A stretch of DNA of 64,000 nucleotides from Clostridia bacterium (GCA_017516745.1 JAFXBF010000014.1:146187-210186), one strand, 5' to 3'; shown: positions 8,554 through 16,451, counted from the stretch's first letter. Made by a program: numbers and translations. Notes: a model not told the origin generated them from the letters alone.

Positions 8554-9816
8554 TTAAAAGAGTTCGGGGTGATTTGCGGCAACAACCTTGAATGCTTCGT
8601 CAGCAACCTCGAGTGTGAGGTTGATGTCCTTGTCGCTCATTGCGGCATTCATGAAGTGGTTGTGGTGGCTGGAGAAGAAGATACCTCTCTTGACACACTC
8701 TGCAACCCACTCCTGGTGGAGCATCATGGAGTTGTCGTTTGCAATTCTGAGGTAGAAGAGTGCAGGCTCACCGGAAACGACAAGGTTGAAGCCGTTGTTT
8801 TCGGCGGCAGCCTTGAGGCCGTTTGTGAGCATGAGACCCTTTTCACGGAACAGCTTGGGAGTGTCAAGTTTCTTCATCTTTTCGATACAGGCCATACCTG
8901 CTGCGAAGGGAACGGAGCTGAGCCAGTAGCTGCCGGTGTAGCTGAGTGAGCTGACAGCGCTCTTGAGGGACTCCTTACCGCAAAGGCAGGAAACGTTCCA
9001 GCCGTTTGCAATGGCCTTACAGAAGCAGATAAGGTCAGCCTCAAAGCCGTAGTAGTGGTCGGAGCCTGCAAGGTCAAGACGGAAGCCGCAGCGAACGTCA
9101 TCAACGATAAGAACGATGCCCTTGCGTGTGCAGAGCTCACGAACCTTCTGCCAGTAGCCCTCTGCAGGTGTTTCGTTGTCCTTGTAGTTGCCGTGCATAT
9201 AGGGTGTGGAAATGAAAGCGGCGATTTCGCCTTCGTTTTCTGCAACTAACTTTTCGAGTGCCTCGAAATCGTTCCAGTCAACATAGAGGTTGTTTGCAAC
9301 ATCCTCGGGGATAACGCCGGGGTAGTCAACCTTCTGTGTCCAGGGAGAAACGCCGTGATAGAAGCCGTTAACGAAGATGATCTTCTTGCGGTGTGTGGCT
9401 GCACGTGCAGTCATGATAGCGGCTGTTGTAACGTCGTTACCGTTCTTTGCGAAGAATGCCCAGTCTGCACAGTTGACTGTGTCAACCATAAGCTCTGCAA
9501 AATCAACGGTGATTCTGCTGGGAGAGGTTGTGCAGTTGCCCATCTTGGACTGTGCAATAGCTGCTGCATCGACATCCTTGTCGCAGTAGCCGAGAACGTT
9601 GGGGCCGTAGGCACACATATAGTCGATGTACTTGTTGCCGTCAACATCCCAGAAGTATGCGCCCTTTGCCTTGTCGCCGAAAAGCGGCCAGTCGCAAACG
9701 GGGATGAAGTTACCCTCTGCCGGGCCGAGGTGGCCGTAAACACCTGAGGGGATTACCTTTGTTGCTCTGTCGAAGAGCTCACGGCTTACTTTATGTTCGT
9801 AAATGGGAAAACTCAT
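8554..9816 (-). CDS. Class III PLP aminotransferase (glutamate-1-semialdehyde aminomutase-like)
   Basis: A 420-residue fold-type I aminotransferase. The PLP Schiff-base lysine is Lys267 in FCKAIANGW, preceded by the cofactor-binding Asp in LIVDDVRCGFR. The N-terminal part with PSGVYGHLGP and YIDYMCAYGPNVLGY is GSA-aminomutase-like. True haem-pathway HemL is unlikely because no other tetrapyrrole gene is nearby and the flanking genes encode transketolase and SCP2 proteins. A plausible role is amination of a keto group made by the transketolase, comparable in logic to HpnO in hopanoid side-chain amination. That comparison is inference. Confidence 0.88.
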   Translation of the reverse strand: MSFPIYEHKVSRELFDRATKVIPSGVYGHLGPAEGNFIPVCDWPLFGDKAKGAYFWDVDGNKYIDYMCAYGPNVLGYCDKDVDAAAIAQSKMGNCTTSPSRITVDFAELMVDTVNCADWAFFAKNGNDVTTAAIMTARAATHRKKIIFVNGFYHGVSPWTQKVDYPGVIPEDVANNLYVDWNDFEALEKLVAENEGEIAAFISTPYMHGNYKDNETPAEGYWQKVRELCTRKGIVLIVDDVRCGFRLDLAGSDHYYGFEADLICFCKAIANGWNVSCLCGKESLKSAVSSLSYTGSYWLSSVPFAAGMACIEKMKKLDTPKLFREKGLMLTNGLKAAAENNGFNLVVSGEPALFYLRIANDNSMMLHQEWVAECVKRGIFFSSHHNHFMNAAMSDKDINLTLEVADEAFKVVAANHPELF

Positions 9817-9831
9817 TGTCGTGCACCTCCG

Positions 9832-10608
9832 TTATGCTAAGTACAGAGCTACTCTGTCGAGTATTCTGTTAAGGTTATCGATCATATTGATCATGCCCTT
9901 CATCGTGATTGTACCTTCACCGATGCAGGCAACGGCATTGACCTTGCCGTCGAAAAGGTCACGTGCCAGGTCGAGGTTTGCAAATTCCATAGCGGCACGG
10001 GGATTTTCGCTTGCCTTCTTGATTGTGACAAGGCGGTGATCCTTTACACGGATAGTTGCCGCAACACAGTCCTTGATGCCGAAAGCGATTTCGCCGTCGG
10101 GAATAAGGTGGGCGGAGAACTTACCGATCTGGTCGTTGTTTGCAATCTGTGCAAGAGCAACGGCGATTGTGTAGAACATCAGCTTTGTGCTGGTCTCAAA
10201 GAACTCTCTGTCCTCAAGGTCCTTCGGGTCGGGACGCATAAGAGCGGAAAGTCTGTCAGTAAGCGGTGTGAAGACCTTGAGCAGGAACTTGATGTGCTGG
10301 AAGCCCTTTGAGGGGATGGGTGTTACCGTGCCGTCGATAAGACCGTTGAACTTATCAACTGAGCTGAACGGAAGCTTAACGTCACAGTTTGTGCAGCCCT
10401 GCTCCATGCGGCAGCGGCCGTTTTTGAAATAAAGTGTGGCCTTGGGGCCGTCGGCAACGTCGAAGCCAATTGAAATGGGCTTCTGGTTTGAAAGCATTGC
10501 GGAAGCGACGGGGTCGATTTCGCAAAGGTTTTCAAGCGTACCGAGAACGGCGTACATGTTTATGTAGGCCATTGTCTTTGAGTCTGTCAATGTGATATGA
10601 TCTGTCAA
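9832..10608 (-). CDS. Tandem SCP2-like lipid-binding protein A
   Basis: A 258-residue soluble protein, first gene of the operon. The C-terminal half (about 150-258) has the SCP2 pattern: strand-rich IAFGIKDCVAATIRVKDHRL, a helix (ENPRAAMEFANLDLARDLF), then GKVNAVACIGEGTITMKGMI and a long terminal helix. The N-terminal half has a second, weaker copy. It starts at TTG 10608, eight bases after a perfect TAAGGAGG; the nearby ATG is out of frame, so the TTG start is well supported. It is paralogous to 5791-6609. It is expected to bind a hydrophobic ligand; the ligand is unknown. Confidence 0.72.
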   Translation of the reverse strand: MTDHITLTDSKTMAYINMYAVLGTLENLCEIDPVASAMLSNQKPISIGFDVADGPKATLYFKNGRCRMEQGCTNCDVKLPFSSVDKFNGLIDGTVTPIPSKGFQHIKFLLKVFTPLTDRLSALMRPDPKDLEDREFFETSTKLMFYTIAVALAQIANNDQIGKFSAHLIPDGEIAFGIKDCVAATIRVKDHRLVTIKKASENPRAAMEFANLDLARDLFDGKVNAVACIGEGTITMKGMINMIDNLNRILDRVALYLA

Positions 10609-10680
10609 AGCACATTCCTCCTTAGATAGGCGAGAAACTTGAATTTGCCCGCAGGCACTGCGCCTATATTAAATCACCTT

Positions 10681-10710
10681 ATTTTAACAAAATATTATAA
10701 TACTTGTCAA
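10681..10710 (-). promoter_or_regulatory. Promoter of the SCP2/aminotransferase/transketolase operon
   Basis: On the minus strand TTGACA (10705-10710) and TAAAAT (10681-10686) are separated by 18 bases, about 70 bases before the TTG start of the first gene. The leader between them and the gene contains a GC-rich segment (GGCGCAGTGCC...GGGC). The rest of 10711-10862 is AT-rich with no gene seen. Confidence 0.7.
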
Positions 10711-10862
10711 TCATTTTTTACCGCAATTAACAAATATTTAATTTATGGAAATTTAATTTTAGATAATCTGCACAATATTAATCTGCTGTTATAGTTACAA
10801 ACATACAAAAACAATTTTGCTGTTAAGAAGATTTAATTTTCTTGCGCAGAAAATAAAAGCTA

Positions 10863-10891
10863 TTGACAAGCATTTTTTTAAGGATTATAAT
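10863..10891 (+). promoter_or_regulatory. Consensus sigma-A promoter for the ECF S-component
   Basis: TTGACA (10863-10868), a 17-base spacer and TATAAT (10886-10891) give a perfect match. It also shows that a TTG codon at 10863 cannot be the gene start. Confidence 0.88.
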
Positions 10892-10916
10892 ATCAGAAAA
10901 TAAAAAGACGAAAGAG

Positions 10917-11435
10917 ATGAACCAAATGAAAAACAAAACAAAAAAGCTCGTGCTGGCAGCACTTCTGGCAGCGCTTACCTGTGTGGCGACAATGGTGATA
11001 CGTATTCCGTCACCGCTTCACGGCTACATAAATCTGGGTGACTGTATAGTTCTTGTTTCGGGTTGGCTTCTCGGCCCTGTTTACGGTCTGCTTGCCGCAG
11101 GCATAGGCTCAGCCCTTGCGGATGTCTTTGCAGGTTATTTTGTCTATGCACCTGCAACCTTTGCAATAAAAGGTCTTATGGCGCTTGCCGCATATTTCAT
11201 ATTCAAGGCATTGTCAAACACCAAAATGTCCAAAGCAGGCTACATAATCAGCGGTATCGTTGCAGAATTAATAATGATAGGCGGCTACTTCATTTTTGAA
11301 GGCTTTATGTACGGCTTCGGTGCGGTGCTTGTCAATATTCCGCCAAACGCCGTCCAGGGCGTTGCAGGCATAATCGTCGGCACATTGCTGATAACGGTTA
11401 TCAACAAAACACATATTGCAAAAAGACTGATGTAA
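10917..11435 (+). CDS. ECF transporter S component (substrate-binding membrane subunit)
   Basis: A 172-residue integral membrane protein with about six spans: a basic N-terminus (KNKTKK), then the hydrophobic LVLAALLAALTCVATMV, and the loop INLGDCIVLVSGWLLGPVYG followed by AAGIGSALADVF, a hallmark of vitamin-type S components. It partners with a shared energising module (EcfA, EcfA', EcfT) encoded elsewhere to import a vitamin or cofactor precursor. The exact substrate cannot be told. The start is ATG 10917, or ATG 10926 nine bases later. It is monocistronic, with a strong promoter and a terminator. Confidence 0.88.
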   Translation: MNQMKNKTKKLVLAALLAALTCVATMVIRIPSPLHGYINLGDCIVLVSGWLLGPVYGLLAAGIGSALADVFAGYFVYAPATFAIKGLMALAAYFIFKALSNTKMSKAGYIISGIVAELIMIGGYFIFEGFMYGFGAVLVNIPPNAVQGVAGIIVGTLLITVINKTHIAKRLM

Positions 11436-11441
11436 AATCAA

Positions 11442-11473
11442 CGGGACTGCATTGCATACGCAATGCAGTCCCG
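11442..11473. terminator. Bidirectional intrinsic terminator
   Basis: CGGGACTGCATTGC pairs perfectly with GCAATGCAGTCCCG across a short loop, followed by AATTTTT on the plus strand. It separates the S-component gene from the convergent HEPN gene. Confidence 0.88.
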
Positions 11474-11478
11474 AATTT

Positions 11479-11877
11479 TTAGTTTATTGCTTTCAAATAG
11501 TTTTCAATGCACAAAATAAATGCTTTTGCGTTTTCCAATTGTTCGCAAACCTCTTCTTTGGACACTATATAAAAATCGTCATAGTCACTGCCTTGTCTTA
11601 TCTCGACGAGTGAATCGATTGTTTGGGGAAGCTCTTTAGGTAATTTTCCCGTTTTTAAATAGTTCTTTCGGAATTCTGAAATTATTCCCGAGTGCTTTTT
11701 TGAATCGTATCCGTCTAACGCCAGAACAGCACGCATTGCAGAAAAAACTGCGTAGTACGAACGGTTTGCAACGGTTTTGTAATCGCCTAATTTTAATATT
11801 TCATCGGCAAACGATATACGCTCTTTGGCTATATCAAGTCGGGTTTTTGATAAATAAATCCTATCTTCAGACAGCAA
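11479..11877 (-). CDS. HEPN-domain protein of an MNT/HEPN (type VII) toxin-antitoxin pair
   Basis: A 132-residue all-helical HEPN protein; the helix NRSYYAVFSAMRAVLALDGY (about 37-57) and the later VEIRQGSDYDDFY segment are typical of the family found beside minimal nucleotidyltransferases. In characterised type VII systems the HEPN partner is the RNase toxin. The canonical R-x4-6-H RNase motif is not obvious here, so toxicity is uncertain. It starts at TTG 11877, eight bases after GGAGGG, overlapping the MNT gene by 11 bases, so the two are co-translated. Confidence 0.85.
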   Translation of the reverse strand: MLSEDRIYLSKTRLDIAKERISFADEILKLGDYKTVANRSYYAVFSAMRAVLALDGYDSKKHSGIISEFRKNYLKTGKLPKELPQTIDSLVEIRQGSDYDDFYIVSKEEVCEQLENAKAFILCIENYLKAIN

Positions 11878-12208
11878 TTTTTATACCCTCCCTGTTGACG
11901 TTAGTGTAAAAAGGAACAACGTCAAGATAACGGTAAAAGGTTTTTGCGTCCTTCAGAGTAACCGTTATAAGCACGTCGTGCTCCAAGCCCAGTTCAGAAG
12001 TAAGCTTTATAAACGGCTTTTTGTAGGAGGAAAGAGTTTCACGGGACACATCGGCGAGAACCATAATGTCAATGTCCGATTCGCTTGTCTGTTCATTCCG
12101 TGCATAAGAACCGTATAAGAGAACAGTATCAAGCTTGTCGCCAAAAACAGATTTTGACAGCTGTGCAATTTTTTGTGTTATGTCATATAGCTGATTTTTT
12201 GTACACAT
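11867..12208 (-). CDS. Minimal nucleotidyltransferase (MNT), predicted antitoxin
   Basis: A 113-residue nucleotidyltransferase with the signature GSYARNEQTSESDIDIMVL (about 32-50), which gives the GS and the two metal-binding Asp residues of the polymerase-beta fold. In type VII systems such a protein inactivates its HEPN partner by adding AMP to it. It is the first gene of the pair, after a strong GAAAGGAG site and its own consensus promoter. Confidence 0.88.
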   Translation of the reverse strand: MCTKNQLYDITQKIAQLSKSVFGDKLDTVLLYGSYARNEQTSESDIDIMVLADVSRETLSSYKKPFIKLTSELGLEHDVLITVTLKDAKTFYRYLDVVPFYTNVNREGIKIAV

Positions 12209-12240
12209 AAATTCCGTTCTCCTTTCATAGTTCTGTTTTT

Positions 12241-12269
12241 ATTATATCCAACTTACGCAGAAATGTCAA
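12241..12269 (-). promoter_or_regulatory. Promoter of the MNT/HEPN operon
   Basis: On the minus strand TTGACA (12264-12269), 17 bases and TATAAT (12241-12246) are present, about 35 bases before the MNT start. Confidence 0.85.
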
Positions 12270-12321
12270 ACGCAATCCTTTATGCAGATTGCTTGCTGAA
12301 TATAGCGGCAGCTCGGATATT

Positions 12322-14559
12322 TTATTTAAACAATTTTGCAACCGCACCGATTACCGTTACGAAGAATGCCGAAATGTATTCAAAAATATTATCGGCGTTT
12401 GCAATGCTGATGTCAAAGCGGTTAACTTCTTCGTCGGTTGCAGGTGTGAAGCGGATGTGGTCAAGGCTGATATCGGCGTTTTCGCCCGAGAAGCAGAAAA
12501 CAATGTCACGCACAAGACCCAATTTGTCGTTGGCAAAAAGTATGCCGCACTCATTGCCCCACAGGCAGAGCTTATCAAGGTTGAGGGTGATGAGGTGCCA
12601 CTCGCCGTCTGCAGGGATTACCGATTCGGGCTGTCCCGTAGCCGTGTCGGCAGGGGAATACCACAGTGCCTTGTTTTCGTAAAGCCTCAGCCCGTCAAAG
12701 GTGATGTCTGCCGTGCCGTTGTTACGTACATAGAAGCTTACTGTGCCGTAATTTTTGAAGCAGGTTTCAGCGTCCTTGAAGTTTGAAGGCTCAAAACTAT
12801 CCTCATGAATTCTTGACGGAGAAACGGAGAAGGATTTTTCGTTTGCCTTTATATTCATACCGTTGCTGCCGCTGTAAGCGTCGGCAGAATTGAAAGTGAT
12901 TTCGGCGTTTTCAACGGACCAGCTGCTGTAATTACCTGTCTGAAATTCGTTGTTGTAGTGCCATACCGTGCCGCTTTCACATTCTGCCCACGGCTTTTCA
13001 ATCCAGTACTGCTCGCTGTAGGTCGGGTCTGTTACAAACAAACTGACAGGCATAAACTTTTCGCCGGACTTGACGGAATATAGGTTAGCGTTGCCGTTGC
13101 TGACGCAGTAGCCGTAGCTTGCCGAAACGGGGCTTTCAACGCAGTCTGCCCAAATCTTAACAGTATTTGCGGAAACAATTTCGGCTTCGGCTTTAACGTA
13201 AACGCCGTTACTGCCGCAGATTGCAAAGCCGTCGGGAGTACCGTCAGCGGCAATGCCGTCAGCAAAGTTTGTGAATGTCGCATAAATACTGCCGTCACGG
13301 ATTTCGGCGGAGTCAAGGCTTGCCGCCGTATAAGCTGCGTTGCCGCCGTAGAGCATATCAACTGCACTCTCTGCCATACGGTCGCCGATTTCCTCCTTGT
13401 GCTCGGGGTGAATCGGGCCCGCTTCGGGAATGTAGGTTCCGGGCAGGTCGTTGATTGTCACCATTGCCCTTGAGTCGGGGCGTGCTTTCTGTAAATCGGA
13501 AAGAGCAAGGTTCCACTCGGGCAGCTGCCAGCCGCCGTTTACCGAATAGTAATAAGGTGCAAGCTGTGTGAAAATTATCGGCATAAGCCCGTCTTGGTAT
13601 TCAAAAAGCTCAGTGTAGGAGCGCTGGAAAAGGTCGAAGGCTCTTGCATAGCGCTCCGGTGACCACAGACCCATAATATCGGATTCGCCCTGATACCACA
13701 CTATGCCCGAGGGTCTGAAATGCTTTACCGCCTGCATACGCAGGTTGTAATTAACTGTCATATCAAAGCCGTAGTCGACTTCGGTTTCAACCCAGCTCTC
13801 GGCGGGAATGTATTTTGTTACATATTCATCGGAAAGGAAATCGTTCTTAACCTGTTCGTCGCTGTCAATAGCCTCACGGGAAAGCCAGGTGCCGATTGAA
13901 GTGCCGCCGAGAGAAATGTTGAGTATGCCTATGGGCATATCGAGCGCTTCAAGCAATTCCTCCGCAAAAAAGAAGCCTACGGCACTCATGCCGTAGATTC
14001 CGGGGTCTTCGCCCGTAATCCAGTTGGCGTCGGGTATATCCTCGTGCGGTGTGGCGGAGACCTTGCCGTCAGCCGCATAGGCTTCGGAAAGCATAGCCCT
14101 TATCCATTTGCTCTGCTTAACGGAGTTTTCAAAGTCCTCCCTTGCGGAAAGAGCCTGACCGAGAGGATACATCATATTACTCTGACCGCCGGCAAGCCAC
14201 AATTCGCCGAAAACAACTCTTTCAAGGGAGGCAAACTCAACGGAATTGCACTTGAGCACAACGGTGTATTCCTCAAAGCTGCCCTTGGGAGCGACAAAGG
14301 AAACGGTAAATTTTCCGCTTTCGTCGGCAACGGCTTCGCCCGAAGCCACACTCCTGCCGTCAGCACTGAAAAGCTCGGCAGAAACTGTGCTTCCTGCAGG
14401 CGCTTTGCCTGCAAAAACAGCCTCCTTTTCCTGCTCAAAGAGCATATCGTCATCATAAATCTTGTAAAGCTCTGCTCCCGTTTCGGCTGCAAATGCCGTA
14501 GCCGTGCAGGAGAATAAAATGCAGATACTGAGCAATAAAGCAATAACTTTTTTCTTCAT
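12322..14559 (-). CDS. Secreted sialate O-acetylesterase-like SGNH esterase
   Basis: A 745-residue exported enzyme. A signal peptide (residues 1-25, ending TAFAA) is followed by an Ig-like strand domain (to about 115) and an SGNH/GDSL esterase domain with the nucleophile Ser127 in LAGGQSNMMYP and the distal catalytic block IPEAGPIHPEHKEE (His near 383). A C-terminal jelly-roll-like region resembles a carbohydrate-binding module. The last 25 residues include a hydrophobic stretch (FEYISAFFVTVIGAVAKLF) that could anchor it to the membrane. The family removes acetyl groups from sialic acid or xylan-type sugars. It fits a glycan-degrading lifestyle; the precise substrate is unknown. Confidence 0.88.
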   Translation of the reverse strand: MKKKVIALLLSICILFSCTATAFAAETGAELYKIYDDDMLFEQEKEAVFAGKAPAGSTVSAELFSADGRSVASGEAVADESGKFTVSFVAPKGSFEEYTVVLKCNSVEFASLERVVFGELWLAGGQSNMMYPLGQALSAREDFENSVKQSKWIRAMLSEAYAADGKVSATPHEDIPDANWITGEDPGIYGMSAVGFFFAEELLEALDMPIGILNISLGGTSIGTWLSREAIDSDEQVKNDFLSDEYVTKYIPAESWVETEVDYGFDMTVNYNLRMQAVKHFRPSGIVWYQGESDIMGLWSPERYARAFDLFQRSYTELFEYQDGLMPIIFTQLAPYYYSVNGGWQLPEWNLALSDLQKARPDSRAMVTINDLPGTYIPEAGPIHPEHKEEIGDRMAESAVDMLYGGNAAYTAASLDSAEIRDGSIYATFTNFADGIAADGTPDGFAICGSNGVYVKAEAEIVSANTVKIWADCVESPVSASYGYCVSNGNANLYSVKSGEKFMPVSLFVTDPTYSEQYWIEKPWAECESGTVWHYNNEFQTGNYSSWSVENAEITFNSADAYSGSNGMNIKANEKSFSVSPSRIHEDSFEPSNFKDAETCFKNYGTVSFYVRNNGTADITFDGLRLYENKALWYSPADTATGQPESVIPADGEWHLITLNLDKLCLWGNECGILFANDKLGLVRDIVFCFSGENADISLDHIRFTPATDEEVNRFDISIANADNIFEYISAFFVTVIGAVAKLFK

Positions 14560-14721
14560 TATTTATCAGTCTCCTTTTAAAATTTTTATTTATTGGTGCT
14601 AATATATGAGCATTTTAATTTTATCATTTTTTATTTGGAAAATAAACGACACCTTTAGTTCAAAAAAGTGTCTCGATTTGCTCCGGATGTTAAGCTGACC
14701 TTGGCAGTTTATTTATAAGTG

Positions 14722-15234
14722 TTAGTCTGTCGGAATTGATATAATGTACTTTTCTTCTTTAAAATCTCTGATTATTTTTCCACCGTTTTTAATCATAATT
14801 TTTACGGTTGCTTCATTTGTTTTTAGCGGAAATAATTTTATTTCGGTATATCCGAAATCTTTGCATTTCTTTAATAATTCCTTGAACAGAATGCTTCCGT
14901 ATCCCTTTCTGCGATATGCTTTTGAAATTCCGTACCCGAGGTTTCCTGCACCGACAACATTTTCTAAATATTCGGATGACGAGTGCCTTATTCTGCCGTA
15001 TCCTACAGGGACGTCATCGATATATAAAATATAAGTAGTGTACGGTATCCACCCATCGGGTAAATCCAAACCTTTGGAATGGTTGTCTGCGGTTTTCAGC
15101 CATTCTTTATATTCTTCATAGGACAGGTTGTATGCCGGATTCATAAATCCGTTTTCTTTGTCAAGAATACCTTGCAGCATTTCGTATTCTTGTTCAGACA
15201 TATTAGCATTTAACTGATTTAATTCTATTTTCAT
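14722..15234 (-). CDS. GNAT family N-acetyltransferase
   Basis: A 170-residue acetyl-CoA-dependent acetyltransferase. The acetyl-CoA-binding motif is YRRKGYGSILFKELL (about 117-131), after a beta strand containing LGYGISKA. It overlaps the upstream YjbR gene by 4 bases (ATGA-type), so it is the third gene of a minus-strand operon of two acetyltransferases and a YjbR-type protein. The acceptor substrate is unknown. Confidence 0.87.
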   Translation of the reverse strand: MKIELNQLNANMSEQEYEMLQGILDKENGFMNPAYNLSYEEYKEWLKTADNHSKGLDLPDGWIPYTTYILYIDDVPVGYGRIRHSSSEYLENVVGAGNLGYGISKAYRRKGYGSILFKELLKKCKDFGYTEIKLFPLKTNEATVKIMIKNGGKIIRDFKEEKYIISIPTD

Positions 15235-15605
15235 TTTACAACTTCACCCAATAATTTCTTTTGTTTGTACTTAGGAAGTTTACCAACCACAGTTACATAA
15301 CTGTGGTCAGTCATTTCAAAAATAAGTTCATCAGGAACGCTGTCAATAGGGAAACTGTTAAAATACGGTTGCTGCACGGGAGGACAATGATATCCTCTGA
15401 CGATAACGCCCGGATACAGATGCCTGTATAAATCTCCCGTCATACGCTCACAGTTTAAGGTTGCAGTTTCTGTTCCTTTGAGAATAAATAACTGTGCAAA
15501 AATTTTACCCTCAACCTTAATTATATCGCTTTCCGGACCAAACGGATGGTCAATATATGCACCGTTTTTTGAAAGACAATAATCAAGCAACTCTGAATAT
15601 TTCAT
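15231..15605 (-). CDS. MmcQ/YjbR family protein
   Basis: A 124-residue protein with the YjbR pattern: an N-terminal helix, then YIDHPFGPESDIIKVEGKIFAQ, a middle CERMTGDLYRHLYPGVIVRGYHC and a C-terminal segment with DHSYVTVVGKLPK. The fold resembles phosphotransfer or DNA-binding cytosolic proteins, but no reaction is established. It sits between two GNAT genes in one operon (12-base gap upstream, 4-base overlap downstream). Confidence 0.85.
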   Translation of the reverse strand: MKYSELLDYCLSKNGAYIDHPFGPESDIIKVEGKIFAQLFILKGTETATLNCERMTGDLYRHLYPGVIVRGYHCPPVQQPYFNSFPIDSVPDELIFEMTDHSYVTVVGKLPKYKQKKLLGEVVK

Positions 15606-15617
15606 TAGAAATCACCT

Positions 15618-16055
15618 CTAAAAAATATATCTCATTTCTTCCGCATTGTTTTCAACAAGCCCTGTTGCCTTAAATCCGACAGAAGAGTACAACTGTTTTG
15701 CTACAACGTTTTCCGAAGAAACTCCGACATAAATTTCTTTGGCACCAAGTGTATCTGTTAAGTATTCTATTCCCTTTTTGAGCGCAATTTTTCCATACCC
15801 TTGGTTTTGATAATTTTTATCAATCAGAAATTTCCAAAGGGTGTATTGCTTTTTCTCTTCATAATAACCAAGCATTATAAAGCCAATCACGGTGTTATCA
15901 GCATAAATTGCAAACGGAAAAGCTGTATCCCGATAAATATATGCCTGTGCAAGTGAGTGAGCGGTTGAAGATACAAACGCTTTTTGATGTTCTGATACAT
16001 TTAAGCTGATGACGTCTTCAAAATTATCTTTGGTTATTGTTCGCAGTTCAACCAT
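15618..16055 (-). CDS. GNAT family N-acetyltransferase, diamine/polyamine type
   Basis: A 145-residue acetyltransferase. The block LWKFLIDKNYQNQGYGKIALKKGIEYL (with acetyl-CoA loop NQGYGK near 86-91) and the ending SSVGFKATG resemble spermidine/diamine acetyltransferases of the PaiA/BltD type. It is the first gene of the three-gene operon, with SD AAGGTGGG and a sigma-A promoter just upstream. Polyamine specificity is a family-level guess. Confidence 0.85.
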   Translation of the reverse strand: MVELRTITKDNFEDVISLNVSEHQKAFVSSTAHSLAQAYIYRDTAFPFAIYADNTVIGFIMLGYYEEKKQYTLWKFLIDKNYQNQGYGKIALKKGIEYLTDTLGAKEIYVGVSSENVVAKQLYSSVGFKATGLVENNAEEMRYIF

Positions 16056-16093
16056 ACACAGCCCACCTTCTTTAACTATAAATTGTTTGTATA

Positions 16094-16122
16094 ATTATAT
16101 CACAACAGATTAATTGAGTCAA
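16094..16122 (-). promoter_or_regulatory. Promoter of the GNAT/YjbR/GNAT operon
   Basis: On the minus strand TTGACT (16117-16122), 17 bases and TATAAT (16094-16099) lie about 40 bases before the start. Confidence 0.8.
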
Positions 16123-16156
16123 AATTATTCATTCTTCATCAGCGAAGCGGCTGTTG

Positions 16157-16185
16157 TTGACATTTATCAGAGGAGTGTTTATAAT
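16157..16185 (+). promoter_or_regulatory. Promoter of type I toxin locus 1
   Basis: TTGACA (16157-16162), a 17-base spacer and TATAAT (16180-16185) stand about 70 bases before the toxin ATG. The transcribed leader starts near GTAAGGTGTTACC. Confidence 0.85.
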
Positions 16186-16256
16186 CTAATTCGTAAGGTG
16201 TTACCTATAACGGATAGGCGGTTTCACTCTTTGCCCTCGTAAGGGGGTGATTGCGT

Positions 16257-16331
16257 ATGGAATATCTTGTAATGTTTGCGCTGATTTTAGTGCTTGCTAC
16301 AGGCTACATATACACAATAAAAAAGAAATAA
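16257..16331 (+). CDS. Small hydrophobic peptide, Hol_Tox-like type I toxin 1
   Basis: A 24-residue peptide: MEYLVMFALILVLATGYIYT followed by a basic tail IKKK. One membrane helix with Lys at the C-terminus is the usual design of short membrane-acting type I toxins (putative holin-like toxins, TxpA-type). SD AAGGGGGTGA lies 7 bases upstream. The gene has a structured 5' leader and is opposed by a convergent transcript covering its 3' end, the standard antisense arrangement. A second locus of the same design is at 55463-55790. No homology search was possible. Confidence 0.78.
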   Translation: MEYLVMFALILVLATGYIYTIKKK

Positions 16332-16417
16332 CCGCCCTGCCTGCAAAACACGAGCGGTTATTTTCTTAAATAATCCAATTGTTTGAGGGCGAAACCGTCT
16401 GTCGGTAGCGCCTTACA
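16318..16417 (-). ncRNA. Antisense antitoxin RNA of type I locus 1
   Basis: A minus-strand transcript of about 90 nt is predicted from the promoter at 16423-16451 to the hairpin AATAACCGC...GGCGGTTATT with a T tract at about 16318-16362. Its 3' half is complementary to the end of the toxin reading frame and its 3' UTR. Its 5' end (GTGTAAGGCGCTACCGACAG) nearly matches that of the RNA at 55497. Confidence 0.78.
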
Positions 16418-16422
16418 CCTTT

Positions 16423-16451
16423 ATTATATTCAACAAATTACATTTTGTCAA
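16423..16451 (-). promoter_or_regulatory. Promoter of antitoxin RNA 1
   Basis: TTGACA (16446-16451), 17 bases, TATAAT (16423-16428). The -35 box lies within the last codons (EIDKM) of the gene at 16438-16917. Confidence 0.85.

Noticed and set aside
8554-9816. Haem-pathway glutamate-1-semialdehyde aminomutase (hemL)
   Set aside because: No tetrapyrrole genes are nearby and the gene lies inside the SCP2/transketolase operon; only family-level similarity supports the name.
10863-10916. N-terminal extension of the ECF S-component from TTG 10863
   Set aside because: The TTG is the -35 box of a perfect promoter, and the extension overlaps the -10 box.
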